From the NCBI GenBank assembly GCA_003576845.1, contig QEVJ01000046.1, positions 1,565 to 41,231 on the forward strand: a stretch of DNA of 39,667 bases, read 5' to 3'. This stretch comes from Planctomycetota bacterium (GTDB lineage: Bacteria; Planctomycetota; Planctomycetia; Pirellulales; PLA5). Made by a program: the position numbers and the translations under genes. Below the pieces are notes generated by a model that worked only from the letters and a program-made list of their open reading frames with translations, did not search any database and was not told the DNA's origin. Each line of letters starts with the position of its first letter. Positions within the stretch are counted from its first letter, which is position 1. Positions 29,628-38,718 of this stretch are shown piece by piece.

Positions 29628-31614
29628 GCCGCGCGAGCTGAACTTGCTCGCGTCGGCTGTCGAGCTTGAAGCGGCAGCGCCGGAGAGCGAGCCGAACAAG
29701 CTGCGTCGGTTCTCGATGACGGCGTACACCGGCGGGCCGATGCAGCTTGCCGGCTGGCGATATCCCGTTGTCGTTGATCTGCAGGGATTGCAGGTCGGCG
29801 GACAACGTCGGCCGATTCTGCTCGACCACACCCGCGACGTCGACTTCGTGATGGGACAGACGGACAACGTGGGCGTGGTGAACAACCAACTCGTCGTCGC
29901 CGGCCACGTGATGGGCGAATCGACGAAGGCGAAACAGGTCATCGCCCTGAACGACAAAGGCTTTGCGTGGCAGTCGTCGATTGGCGCTCGGGCTGATCAG
30001 GTCGAGTTCGTCCCCGAGGGAAAAACGTCGCAAGCCAACGGCCGGGAGTTCGCCGGCCCTGTGAACATCGCTCGGCGGGCCACGCTCGGCGAGATCAGTT
30101 TCGTCGTGCTCGGCGCGGACGACAACTCGTCCGCTCAGATCGCCGCCTCCGCTCAACCGAAAAAGGAGCTTGATATGGAATTCGCCACCTGGATCGAAGC
30201 CCAAGGGTTCACGCCCGACGCGCTCAACGACTCCCAAACCAAGAACCTGCGGGCACTCTATGACGTCCAGGCCGCAAAGCCGACGACGCCAGTCGAGCCG
30301 CCGCCTAATCCCACGGTGCAGATTCGCGCCGAGGCGATCGCCGAACTCGAACGGATCAACGCCATCCGCAAGGCGTGCGATAGCAAGCATCCGGAGATCG
30401 AGGCGCAAGCCATCAAAGAAGGCTGGGATGTCACGAAAACCGAACTCGCCGTACTCCGCGCCAGCCGGCCATCGGGACCGGCCATCCACATTGGCGGCAA
30501 TGGCGGCAACCCCATCGCGTCGCAGGTGATCGAAGCGGCGCTCTGCTTGCAAGCCGGCGTTCCCTGCGAGCAGCAATACGCCGCCCAGACTCTCGAGGCC
30601 GCCAACAAGTATCGTCGCCGAGGACTCCGCTGGTGCGCCGAGCAGATTTGTGCCGCCCACGGCCGCGTCATCGACGCCGACCCCGGCACGCGCGAGTGGA
30701 TTCAGGCGGCGTTCTCAACCAGCGAACTGTCCGGTATCGTCGGCAACGTCGCCAACAAGGCGCTCCAAGCGGCCTTCCAGGCGGCACCGTCGGTCGCCGA
30801 TCGGATTACCGCCGCCAAGTCTCATACGAATTTCCACGCCCATACCGTCTATTCGATGGTACTCAACGGCGATCTTCAGCCGGTCGGGCCGGACGGCGAA
30901 CTTAAGCACCTGTCACTGTCGGAAGAGTCTCGCACGCGGCAACTCGACACTCGCGGAGCGGTCCTTTCCATCACGCGCAAGGACATCATCAACGATTCGC
31001 TGAACGCCTTCGCCGAAAACGCGATCGGCATGGGACGCAAGGCGGTCATGTCGCGCGAGAAGGCGCTCTTCACGTCGCTCAACGCGACCGGCAACGGGGC
31101 GAGCTTCTTCACCACCGCCCGCGCCAACTACTTCGAGGGCGCTCCGAGCGCGCTGTCGCTTTCCAGCATCTCGACCGCCGTGCAGATGTTCCGCGACCTC
31201 AAAGGTCCGGACGGCGACCCGATCATGATCGAGCCGCGTCTGCTGTTGGTGCCGACGGCGCTGGAGACGACCGCCCGTGAGGCGATGACGTCGCAGTTTG
31301 TCCTCGGCCCGACCACGGGCAAGACGCCGAACGTGAACATCTGGCAGAACGCCTTCACGCCGATCACCTCGCCGTGGCTCTCCAACACGAACCTGTCGGG
31401 CGCGAGCAGCACCGCTTGGTATCTGCTGGCCGACCCAGCGGACATGGCCGCGATCGAGATCGCCTACCTCAACGGTCAGCAGACGCCGACCGTCGAGTTC
31501 TTCGGTCTCGACTCGGACCCGAACGTCCTCGGCGTCACGTGGCGCGTTTTTTGGGACTTCGGCGTCGCGCTCGGCGAGTTCCGGGCTGGGGTCAAGAGCA
31601 AGGGCACTGCGTAG
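29590..31614 (+). CDS. Prohead protease / major capsid fusion protein
   Basis: 674 residues from ATG 29590. Residues 1-190 are a prohead protease with candidate His80 (RRPILLDH) and Ser130 (WQSSIGA), followed by GEISFVVLGADDNSS. Residues about 196-674 are a capsid domain: a charged helical delta-like region, then SVADRITAAKSHTNFHAHTV and FGLDSDPNVLGVTWRVFWDF near the C-terminus. Protease/major capsid fusions are a known phage architecture. Met196 (ATG 30175) has AAGGAG 6 bases upstream, so a free capsid protein may also be made. Confidence 0.9.
   Translation: MSKKKPQLEKPPEPRELNLLASAVELEAAAPESEPNKLRRFSMTAYTGGPMQLAGWRYPVVVDLQGLQVGGQRRPILLDHTRDVDFVMGQTDNVGVVNNQLVVAGHVMGESTKAKQVIALNDKGFAWQSSIGARADQVEFVPEGKTSQANGREFAGPVNIARRATLGEISFVVLGADDNSSAQIAASAQPKKELDMEFATWIEAQGFTPDALNDSQTKNLRALYDVQAAKPTTPVEPPPNPTVQIRAEAIAELERINAIRKACDSKHPEIEAQAIKEGWDVTKTELAVLRASRPSGPAIHIGGNGGNPIASQVIEAALCLQAGVPCEQQYAAQTLEAANKYRRRGLRWCAEQICAAHGRVIDADPGTREWIQAAFSTSELSGIVGNVANKALQAAFQAAPSVADRITAAKSHTNFHAHTVYSMVLNGDLQPVGPDGELKHLSLSEESRTRQLDTRGAVLSITRKDIINDSLNAFAENAIGMGRKAVMSREKALFTSLNATGNGASFFTTARANYFEGAPSALSLSSISTAVQMFRDLKGPDGDPIMIEPRLLLVPTALETTAREAMTSQFVLGPTTGKTPNVNIWQNAFTPITSPWLSNTNLSGASSTAWYLLADPADMAAIEIAYLNGQQTPTVEFFGLDSDPNVLGVTWRVFWDFGVALGEFRAGVKSKGTA
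30163..30177 (+). promoter_or_regulatory. Internal ribosome binding site and start for the capsid part
   Basis: AAGGAG at 30163-30168, spacer CTTGAT, ATG at 30175, in frame within the fusion gene and exactly at the junction of protease and capsid domains. A 479-residue capsid protein would result. Confidence 0.6.
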
Positions 31615-31653
31615 CCATCCGTCAATCAACACAACGCATTCGGAGCATCCATC

Positions 31654-31983
31654 ATGCCACAAGCAACCTTCGTTCAAGTCGGCCAAGCAATCGACTACAC
31701 ACCCGGCAGCGCCGTTGCTGCGGGCGATGTCGTTGTGCAAGGCGACCTCGTCGGCGTCGCCAAACTGCCGATTGCCGCCAACAAGCTCGGTGCGCTGCAC
31801 GTCGACGGCGTGTTCGACTTCGCCAAGGCGAACGGCGTGTCGTTCACGGTCGGCCAAATCCTCTACTGGGACGACACGGCCAATCAAGCAACGACGACCT
31901 CGGCCGGAAACAAGCAGATCGGCAAATGCGTCCGCGCCGCGGGCACGAGCGATACCACGGTCCGTATTCGCATGAGCCAATAG
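31654..31983 (+). CDS. DUF2190-type capsid decoration protein
   Basis: 109 residues. ATFVQVGQAIDYTPGSAVAA, GDVVVQGDLVGVA, DGVFDFAKA, GQILYWDD and the end SDTTVRIRM are the features of DUF2190 capsid cement proteins. Lies directly after the capsid gene, as usual. Confidence 0.9.
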   Translation: MPQATFVQVGQAIDYTPGSAVAAGDVVVQGDLVGVAKLPIAANKLGALHVDGVFDFAKANGVSFTVGQILYWDDTANQATTTSAGNKQIGKCVRAAGTSDTTVRIRMSQ

Positions 31984-31985
31984 CA

Positions 31986-32363
31986 ATGCCCAACCTTCTC
32001 GATACCGGAGCCGCCTGGCTCGCCGATCAGCGCCACAAGCACCTCGCGACATCCGTGGTCTACCGCCACGGCGACGCGGGCGTGGTGCTCTCGGCGACGA
32101 TCGGTCGCACGGAGTTCGCTAGCAATGTGGCCGACCCGACGATCGAGACGTGGGAGAGCCGCGACTACATCGTCCGCACGGCCGACATCACGTTCGGCGG
32201 GCAGGTGATGTTGCCGGTGCGCGGTGACCAGATCGAGGAGACAGAAGGCGGCGTGACCTTCACCTACGAGGTCATGGCCCCCGCGGGCCAGACACCGTGG
32301 CGGTACGCCGACGACTTCCGCCGCGAACTGCGCATCCACACGAAACACGTGAAGACCAAGTAG
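31986..32363 (+). CDS. Head-tail connector / head completion protein
   Basis: 125 residues from ATG 31986, two bases after the previous stop. LLDTGAAWLADQRHKHLATS, then VVYRHGD, FGGQVMLPVRGDQIEE and WRYADDFRRELRIHTKHV, a pattern seen in phage proteins located between capsid and tail genes. Function inferred from position and pattern. Confidence 0.7.
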   Translation: MPNLLDTGAAWLADQRHKHLATSVVYRHGDAGVVLSATIGRTEFASNVADPTIETWESRDYIVRTADITFGGQVMLPVRGDQIEETEGGVTFTYEVMAPAGQTPWRYADDFRRELRIHTKHVKTK

Positions 32364-32371
32364 AGGCCGCG

Positions 32372-32911
32372 ATGCCGTCCATTCATTCCGACATTACCTG
32401 CGAAGCGACGCTTGGCGCGAAACTCACCGATACGTCGGAGGGCATCGGCCTCTCGGCGCTGTTCCATTTACAGGCGGCGCTGTCGCTCACTGAAGGGGTC
32501 GGCGCGAACCAGATCAACGCCATCGCCGTCGAACGCGATCGTTCTATGACCGGCCCGACCAGCTTCGAGCTCGATCTCGTCACGCTGGCCGGGTTCGAGC
32601 AAGGCGTCGATCCGCTCCGCAATTCGGCGATCTTCAACAGCATTCTCGCGATCCTCATCCGCAATCAGGCGACTTCCAGCGGCGACCTGATCGTCGGGGG
32701 CGCTTCGGCGAATCCGTGGACCGCGCCGTTCGCGGCCAGCGGCGCGCCGACGACTGCCAAGCTCACGCTCAAGCCGGGCGGGTTCATTCTGCTCACCGCG
32801 CCGACCGTCGCAGGGTACGCCCTTTCCGGCACCAACAAAATGCTCCGTCTCGAAACGACCAGCGGCAGTACCAAGGCCGACATCATCCTCTTCGGCCGCC
32901 AGACGCCGTAA
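32372..32911 (+). CDS. Phage virion-type hypothetical protein
   Basis: 179 residues from ATG 32372 (TAGAGG upstream). Beta-rich, Thr/Ser/Ala-rich (GDLIVGGASANPWTAPFAAS, GGFILLTAPTVAGYALSGTN), similar in style to small virion proteins. No specific family recognised. Located between head completion and tail terminator genes. Confidence 0.65.
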   Translation: MPSIHSDITCEATLGAKLTDTSEGIGLSALFHLQAALSLTEGVGANQINAIAVERDRSMTGPTSFELDLVTLAGFEQGVDPLRNSAIFNSILAILIRNQATSSGDLIVGGASANPWTAPFAASGAPTTAKLTLKPGGFILLTAPTVAGYALSGTNKMLRLETTSGSTKADIILFGRQTP

Positions 32912-32917
32912 TCGACC

Positions 32918-33346
32918 ATGCCCACGCCCGTCAGCGTTCAAATCGCCGATGCCGTCGTCGCGGAACTCCGCACGGGGCAGTTCACGCCCGCGTTCGCACC
33001 CGTGCGGCGGTTGCTGCCGGTCCGCGAGCTTGCCGAACTCGACGAGCTGCGCGTAACCGTGATTCCGCGGGCGATGGAGAGCGTCCCGTTGGCGCGAACG
33101 ACCGAACGGCGAACGTACACGATCGACATCGGCGTGCAGCAGCGGGTCAAACAGGACGTCGAACACGACGCGGCCTTGGTGATGGGTGTGGCCGAGGAAA
33201 TCGCTGCGTTCCTGTTCAATCGGTCGCTCTCGGAAAAGAAGGAAGCGAGCTACGTCGGGCACGGCATCGACCCGATCTACTCGCCCGAACATCTGGAAGA
33301 GCTGCGCGTGGCGACGAGCGTCGTCACCGTGCGGTACACGCTGTGA
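32918..33346 (+). CDS. Tail terminator / minor tail protein
   Basis: 142 residues. SVQIADAVVAELRTGQF, then RRTYTIDIGVQQRV, AEEIAAFLF and RVATSVVTVRYTL fit phage tail-terminator proteins (alpha/beta, ~130-150 residues). Position before the HK97-gp10-like gene and tail tube supports it. Confidence 0.65.
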   Translation: MPTPVSVQIADAVVAELRTGQFTPAFAPVRRLLPVRELAELDELRVTVIPRAMESVPLARTTERRTYTIDIGVQQRVKQDVEHDAALVMGVAEEIAAFLFNRSLSEKKEASYVGHGIDPIYSPEHLEELRVATSVVTVRYTL

Positions 33347-33353
33347 GGCAACT

Positions 33354-33806
33354 GTGGCGACAAGCGGATTCACCATCGGACTACGCGAGGCGAAGGCCGG
33401 GTTCTTCGACCGGCCCGCCGTGCAGAATGCCACCGACCGGGCGACCAATCGCAACTTGTCGCGGTTCGGCGCGTTCGTCCGCACGCGGTCCCGTTCCAGC
33501 ATCCGCAAACGAAAGGGTGTCAGCGAGCCGGGCCAGCCGCCCAGTTCGCACGTCGGCACGCTCAAGAAGTTCATCTTCTTCAGCTTCGAGCTAACCAACA
33601 AGTCGGTCGTCATCGGTCCCACGCGAACATCCGGTGCCGGCACTGCGCCCGAACTGCTTGAACACGGCGGCAACTCAAGGTTCGTTCCGCCGCGCCAGCG
33701 CCGGCCGGTTGCTGCCCGATATCGCCCGCGCCCGTTCATGACGCCCGCGTTCGTGGAAGAACAGAAACGCCTGCCGGACCTGTGGCGCAATTCGGTCCGT
33801 GCTTAA
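33354..33806 (+). CDS. HK97 gp10-like tail protein
   Basis: 150 residues from GTG 33354. TIGLREAKAGFFDRPAVQNA, NLSRFGAFVRTRSRSSIRKR, PELLEHGG, then RPFMTPAFVEEQKRLPDLWR is the layout of HK97 gp10-type proteins (N-terminal helix, basic loop, RPFM.PA). Likely a tail-assembly or completion protein. Confidence 0.7.
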   Translation: MATSGFTIGLREAKAGFFDRPAVQNATDRATNRNLSRFGAFVRTRSRSSIRKRKGVSEPGQPPSSHVGTLKKFIFFSFELTNKSVVIGPTRTSGAGTAPELLEHGGNSRFVPPRQRRPVAARYRPRPFMTPAFVEEQKRLPDLWRNSVRA

Positions 33807-33818
33807 AGGAGCTATGAC

Positions 33819-34259
33819 ATGGCCTTCGTCCTCGGCAAAGACTGCAAGCTGTACCGCAACACGGGTTCGTTCGGCACGCCCGCGTGGAACGAGATTCCCA
33901 ACGTCAAAGACCTGGCGAAGAACTTCGAGACCAGCGAAGCCGACGTCACAACCCGCGGCAACAACGGTTGGGAAGCGACCGTGCCCGCGCTCAACCGCGG
34001 CTCGATCGACTTCCAGATGGTTTACGACACGGCCGATGCCGGGTTCGTCGCCATCCGCGACGCCTATCTGAACAAGACGCCCGTCGAGTACGCGGTGATG
34101 GACGGTGATATCACGGTCAGCGGCAAGCAGGGCCTGCGGGCAACCTGCATGGTGATCAACTTCTCGATGACGCAGAACCTCGAAGAGGCGGTCACCGTCG
34201 ACGTGTCAATCAAGCCGACTTATGCCGCCAACGCACCGTTCTGGTACACGGTCCCATAG
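33819..34259 (+). CDS. Phage tail tube protein
   Basis: 146 residues; AAAGGAG upstream of ATG 33819. FVLGKDCKLYRNTG, NVKDLAKNFETSEADVTTRG, ATVPALNRGSIDFQMVYD and EYAVMDGDITVSGKQGLRAT fit tail tube proteins of long-tailed phages. It precedes the assembly chaperones and tape measure. Confidence 0.85.
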   Translation: MAFVLGKDCKLYRNTGSFGTPAWNEIPNVKDLAKNFETSEADVTTRGNNGWEATVPALNRGSIDFQMVYDTADAGFVAIRDAYLNKTPVEYAVMDGDITVSGKQGLRATCMVINFSMTQNLEEAVTVDVSIKPTYAANAPFWYTVP

Positions 34260-34288
34260 TGAACCGATCTGTAATCGAGTGAGTCATC

Positions 34289-34744
34289 ATGCCCAGCTTC
34301 AAAGATACCAACGGCCGCGAGTGGCTCGTCACGCTCAACGTAGCGCAGGTCAAGCGCGTCCGCGAGCGACTCGGAATCAATCTGGCCGATTTGCAGGAAG
34401 GGAACCTGCTAGCGCGGTTGGCCGATCCGGTCACGCTCGTTGACGTACTGTTCGTGCTGGTGCTGCCGCAGGCCGACGAAACAAACATCTCGGATGAGCA
34501 ATTCGCCTCCGCGCTTGGCGGCGACACATTGACCGAAGCCTCGACAGCGCTGTTGGAGGCGCTGTGCGATTTTTTCCACGAGCCGCAGCGAACGCTGCTG
34601 CGGAAAGTGCTGGCGGCAACGACCGCCAAACGTCACGAGGCGATGGCGCTGCTCGAAACCGAGGGGGACAACCTGATCCGCACGGCGCTCGATCGGGCGA
34701 TGAACATCAAGACGATTCAAGCGGGGAGCCCAACTGGCGATTGA
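34289..34744 (+). CDS. Tail assembly chaperone, first ORF
   Basis: 151 residues. SFKDTNGREWLVTLNVAQVK and a helical remainder (LLEALCDFFHEPQRTLLRKV) fit the G-type chaperone that binds the tape measure during tail assembly. It overlaps the next ORF, as in the G/GT system. Confidence 0.75.
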   Translation: MPSFKDTNGREWLVTLNVAQVKRVRERLGINLADLQEGNLLARLADPVTLVDVLFVLVLPQADETNISDEQFASALGGDTLTEASTALLEALCDFFHEPQRTLLRKVLAATTAKRHEAMALLETEGDNLIRTALDRAMNIKTIQAGSPTGD

Positions 34745-35004
34745 TTCTCTCGCTGGCCGGTCGCCTCGGCATCGATCCCGGTCCGTGGACGCTGCGAGAC
34801 CTGCTCGTGATGGACGAGGCCCGACAGACCGACCGCTGGAATCATACCGCCATGACGTGTGCCCTGATGGCGAACATCCACCGCGATAAGAAGAAACGCT
34901 CAAAACCGTTCCTACCCGACGATTTTCATCCGCTAGCCAAACCGAAGCCGAACATCGTCGTCGGCATCGAAGCCCTCAAAGATTTCGTTCCTGCCAGTCC
35001 CTGA
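34741..35004 (+). CDS. Tail assembly chaperone, second ORF (T-like)
   Basis: 87 residues if started at TTG 34741, which overlaps the previous stop. TLRDLLVMDEARQTDRWNHT, then ALMANIHRDKKKRSKPFLPD is typical of the C-terminal part of frameshifted chaperones. The frame is -1 relative to the first ORF and is open well upstream of 34741, so a programmed -1 shift is possible; no perfect slippery heptamer was found (closest GAG-GGG-GAC). Confidence 0.65.
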   Translation: MILSLAGRLGIDPGPWTLRDLLVMDEARQTDRWNHTAMTCALMANIHRDKKKRSKPFLPDDFHPLAKPKPNIVVGIEALKDFVPASP

Positions 35005-35036
35005 TCCGCGACCCCTGACCCCCGATCCCTGTTCTC
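35001..35036 (+). repeat. C-rich heptamers before the element 2 tape measure
   Basis: CTGATCC, GCGACCC, CTGACCC, CCGATCC, CTGTTCT in register, ending one base before ATG 35037; the first unit contains the previous stop codon. Same kind of array as in element 1 at 3166-3200. Confidence 0.8.
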
Positions 35037-37277
35037 ATGCCTGCATCCGCTTCCGCCATCCGTGCCGGTCGTGCGTTCGTCGAACTATTCGCCGACGACT
35101 CGCAGATGGTCCGCGTGCTGAAATCGGCCGAGAAGCGGCTCAAGAACTTCGGCGCGGCGATTCGCAACGTCGGCTTGAGCCTGGCCGGCATCGGCAGCGC
35201 CATTACCGCACCGCTCGCGCTCGCGGCCAAGACGTTCTCCGACACAGGCGATGTGTTCGACAAGATGAGCCAGCGAACGGGCTTGGCCGTCGAGTCGCTC
35301 TCGCAACTGGCGTTCGTGTTCTCGCAATCGGGTTCGAGCCTCGAAGATTTTGAGAAGGGGTTTCGCAAGCTCCAGCAGAACATGGGCGAGGCGGTCGCCG
35401 GCTCGAAGACAGCGCAGGATGCCTTCGCCGCCATCGGCGTCGATTTTCAGAAACTGCTGGCTCTCTCGCCGGAAGAGCAGTTCCTCGCCGTCGCCGAAGC
35501 GATCTCCCGAATCAAAGACCCCGCGTTGCAAACGTCCGCCGCGATGGACCTGCTCGGTCGCGGTGGTGCGGCGCTGTTGCCAACGATGCAAATGGGCGCG
35601 AGCGGCATCCGCGAGATGATGCAGCAGGCTGACCAACTAGGCCTCACCATGTCCGGCCAGACGGCGAAGAGCGCCGCGGCATTGAACGACGCGCTCGATG
35701 CCCTCAACCGGGTTTGGGAAGTGATCGTGCTGACGGTCGGCTCGGCGGTTGCGCCGGCGATCACCCAATTCTCCACGCAAGCCACAGCGGTCGCTGCCCA
35801 GGTGCGGGCGTGGATCGCCGATAACCAGCAACTCGTCACGACACTCGGCGCAGTCGGCCTGGGACTGACTGCCGCGGGCACGGCACTGGCCGGTGTCGGC
35901 GTGTCCGTCTCGGCGCTCGGTTCTGGCATCGGTCTCGTCGCCAAGGCGTTCACCAGTTTCAATGTGCTGCTCACCGGTGCTGGCGCACTGCTCGGCGTGT
36001 TGACTTCTCCGATCGGTCTGCTCGTTGCCGGGCTGGCGGCGCTTGCGGCGGCGACCGTCGACTGGTCGGGCGCGTGGGCGTCGATCAAAGACTTCGGCGC
36101 GAACGCCCTCGAAACGCTTGCCGGCGGATTCTCGGCCGTGCAGGCCGCGGCGCAACCTGTGTTCGCATCGATCGCGGCCTACGCCGCCGCCCTCTGGCAG
36201 CGTTTGCAACCCGTCGTCCAACTCGTCACCGGCGCGCTTACTTCGGCGTGGCAATCGGTAGCCGACGCCGCCACGGCCGTGTTCGGCTGGATCGGCCAGC
36301 AAATCGACGCCAACCGCGCCGCCATTCAGGAATGGGGCACGCTATTCGTCGAAGTCTGGCGAAACGCAGCCGAAGGCGTGATCGCCTTGTGGGGCGGCAT
36401 CGTCGACGCCGCCAGCACCGCACTCGGCTGGATCAACGAACAGTGGCAGAGCCTGTTCGGGCAGACCTTCACGCAAAGTCTCTCCACCGCGTTCGGCTGG
36501 TTCGCTGGGTTCGTCCGCGACGTGCTCGACATGCTCAGCCTGCTGACGACGAACTGGTCGCTCACTTGGGAACTGGCCAAGAACGCGGCGGGCACGGCGC
36601 TGTTCTTCGTCCTCGACCTCGTCCCCAAAACTGCCCACGCAATCATCGGTGTGATTCGCGGCGCTGCGGATGCGATCGGCGAACTGATCGCGGCCATCGC
36701 CACGGGCGACTTCGATGCCATCGGTGCGCGGATGGCAACGCTGTTCGCCGAAGCGTTCCAGGACCAGATGTCGCAAGAGACGCCGTTCACGGGCATCCTC
36801 GAAGATTTCAAACGCGAACGGGACGCGCTGATCGCCCAAATGCAGGCCGAGCGTGACCGCGTGCGCGCCGATCGGGCTGCGCAGGATGCCGCCTCGCGAC
36901 CAGCGACCGCGCCCGGCGTCGGCGCACCTCCGACACTACCCGGCTTGCCGCCGCCCATTCCACAACCGCCCGCCGGCGACGAGCAGTCGGCCAAGCTGCA
37001 AGAGATCATCAGCCAACTCGACACACTCAACGGCGCAACCCGCGACGTGGAAGCGGCCGCCAAACGATCGGCGAACGACGCCGCTGATTTACTGGCGATC
37101 GGCACGCGCGAAGCAGCCGAAGCGATCTTGCGTCACGAAGCAGGTCGCGACCGCGACCGGCAAGACCGTGTGCAGCGCGACCAACTGGCCGAACAGCGCA
37201 AAGCCACCCGTGCCCTCGAAGACATCGACCGCAGTCTCCGCAACACCGCCACGCTCGCCGTAGCGAACCTCGCCTAA
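35037..37277 (+). CDS. Phage tail tape-measure protein (element 2)
   Basis: 746 residues. The N-terminus ASASAIRAGRAFVELFADDS is almost the same as in the element 1 homologue. Then SLAGIGSAITAPLALAAKTF, FDKMSQRTGLAVESLSQLAF and EEQFLAVAEAISRIKDP form a tape-measure core. Hydrophobic Ala/Gly/Leu segments at about 265-345 could be membrane segments used in DNA injection. The C-terminal 170 residues are charged coiled coil with a Pro-rich spacer. Its length sets the tail length. Confidence 0.9.
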   Translation: MPASASAIRAGRAFVELFADDSQMVRVLKSAEKRLKNFGAAIRNVGLSLAGIGSAITAPLALAAKTFSDTGDVFDKMSQRTGLAVESLSQLAFVFSQSGSSLEDFEKGFRKLQQNMGEAVAGSKTAQDAFAAIGVDFQKLLALSPEEQFLAVAEAISRIKDPALQTSAAMDLLGRGGAALLPTMQMGASGIREMMQQADQLGLTMSGQTAKSAAALNDALDALNRVWEVIVLTVGSAVAPAITQFSTQATAVAAQVRAWIADNQQLVTTLGAVGLGLTAAGTALAGVGVSVSALGSGIGLVAKAFTSFNVLLTGAGALLGVLTSPIGLLVAGLAALAAATVDWSGAWASIKDFGANALETLAGGFSAVQAAAQPVFASIAAYAAALWQRLQPVVQLVTGALTSAWQSVADAATAVFGWIGQQIDANRAAIQEWGTLFVEVWRNAAEGVIALWGGIVDAASTALGWINEQWQSLFGQTFTQSLSTAFGWFAGFVRDVLDMLSLLTTNWSLTWELAKNAAGTALFFVLDLVPKTAHAIIGVIRGAADAIGELIAAIATGDFDAIGARMATLFAEAFQDQMSQETPFTGILEDFKRERDALIAQMQAERDRVRADRAAQDAASRPATAPGVGAPPTLPGLPPPIPQPPAGDEQSAKLQEIISQLDTLNGATRDVEAAAKRSANDAADLLAIGTREAAEAILRHEAGRDRDRQDRVQRDQLAEQRKATRALEDIDRSLRNTATLAVANLA

Positions 37278-37286
37278 TTCCCGTTC

Positions 37287-38150
37287 ATGGCATTCGTCAT
37301 CCGCGAACAATTCCGCCGCGACGCCACGAAGTCGGCCGACAACGTCGTCTTCGAGCGCGGATGGACTGTTTGGAAAGAGGCGAGCGGTCTGATCGTGGCC
37401 AGCGAAGCGGATGAAGTTTTCACCGCTATGAATGGCACCGTTCAGGTCGGCTCGGCCTATCCGTTGCTCGGCGGTTTGAAATGCGTTGAAGTGCGACCAT
37501 CGTGCCGCGACGACATCGAGATTTGGGATGTGTCGGCGCGGTACGAAGTTCCGAAGGTCGAGACGCCGCCGGATAACTTCAGCGAGTTCATGCAGCAGTC
37601 GCAGAACAACTCGCCTGAGAATCCGTTCGGGCCCGAGTTCTCCGGCGGCGGCCAGACAGTGGAAGAATATCGCGTCCGCGATCTCGACGGCCGGTTGTTC
37701 GTCAACTCGGCGAAGCAGCCCTTCCGCAACCTCGTGCCGATCCCGGTCACGATCCAGGTCGACCGCGTCACAGTCAGCCAAGCGAACCGGGCGAACACGG
37801 CAAATCAAGGGCGCGCCGACGGACGGCGCTTACTGGCCAGCGTTAGCTATCAAAGCGCCGAACACGTCAACAAGCAGACCGGCGTTCGCACCCGTTACTA
37901 CAAGAACACGTTTGAAGTGTGGACGCATCCCGACCGAGATTGGGCCCGTGTCGAGGTCATCGACGCCGGTTTCAAACAGATCAAGAACGGCAAGCTCATC
38001 ACGATCGTCGATCCGGACACGAAGGAACCGTACAGCGAGGAGAGCCTCTTGGACGGCAACGGCCAACTGCTCAGCGCTGGGGGCGACCCGCAGACGATCG
38101 AGTTCCGCATTCGCAACGAAGGACCGCTCGGCGTCCCGTTCCTCAGCTAA
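37287..38150 (+). CDS. Hypothetical distal tail protein
   Basis: 287 residues from ATG 37287. Beta-rich (NVVFERGWTVWKEASGLIVA, NLVPIPVTIQVDRVTVSQAN, YYKNTFEVWTHPDRDWARVE). The position after the tape measure suggests a distal tail or baseplate part. No specific family recognised. Confidence 0.75.
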   Translation: MAFVIREQFRRDATKSADNVVFERGWTVWKEASGLIVASEADEVFTAMNGTVQVGSAYPLLGGLKCVEVRPSCRDDIEIWDVSARYEVPKVETPPDNFSEFMQQSQNNSPENPFGPEFSGGGQTVEEYRVRDLDGRLFVNSAKQPFRNLVPIPVTIQVDRVTVSQANRANTANQGRADGRRLLASVSYQSAEHVNKQTGVRTRYYKNTFEVWTHPDRDWARVEVIDAGFKQIKNGKLITIVDPDTKEPYSEESLLDGNGQLLSAGGDPQTIEFRIRNEGPLGVPFLS

Positions 38151-38152
38151 CG

Positions 38153-38177
38153 GGCGCTGGTAGCGCCTATATATAAG
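38153..38177. promoter_or_regulatory. Hairpin followed by an A+T-rich block
   Basis: GGCGCT-GGT-AGCGCC (38153-38167), then TATATATAAGG leading into the ribosome site of the gene at 38189. The A+T-rich block is unusual in this G+C-rich operon. It could be a -10-like promoter element or a processing site. Confidence 0.35.
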
Positions 38178-38188
38178 GACAACATCTC

Positions 38189-38710
38189 ATGGGCCAACTC
38201 GACGGCAGCATCGTTCTCCAGGGGGACATGAACGCCGCGACGCTCACCGCCCGCGGCGGCAAGCACGGCGAGGACAAGTTCGACGCCAATGGCCGGCGGA
38301 AAGCCGACTCGATCGTCCACGAACAGATCCTCCGCTACGAGCAAGTGTCAGGCACCGCGGTCGTCGCCGAGTCCCGCGTCATCGGATCGCTGTTCGCCGA
38401 TGCGACTGCCGTCGAGATTTCGATCGTCTGCGAGACCAAGCCCGACGGCTCGGGCGGCGATCCGCGCAAGTTCACGGTCGACGTGCTCAAGGGCAATCAG
38501 ACAACGGCCTTCGCTTCGATCCTGGCAGGCGGTACGCCGGTAACAGTCGATGCGTCGATCGCCAATCGACAAGTACAGTTCGTCGTGCCGACCACGACCG
38601 CCGGCGCACGCGGCGATCAGATCAAGATCATCGTCGCCGTCAGCGGCACCACCGGCGCACAAGGACAAGGTCTTCAGGTCGGCGTGAAGTACCGCGAGAA
38701 CCCCGCATAA
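38189..38710 (+). CDS. Phage structural hypothetical protein
   Basis: 173 residues; AAGGAC upstream of ATG 38189. Beta-rich with repeats of hydrophobic strands (TAVVAESRVIGSLFADATAV, PVTVDASIANRQVQFVVPTT) and a Gly-rich N-terminus. No catalytic motif. Lies in the distal tail gene group. Confidence 0.65.
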   Translation: MGQLDGSIVLQGDMNAATLTARGGKHGEDKFDANGRRKADSIVHEQILRYEQVSGTAVVAESRVIGSLFADATAVEISIVCETKPDGSGGDPRKFTVDVLKGNQTTAFASILAGGTPVTVDASIANRQVQFVVPTTTAGARGDQIKIIVAVSGTTGAQGQGLQVGVKYRENPA

Positions 38711-38718
38711 GGTGAACC

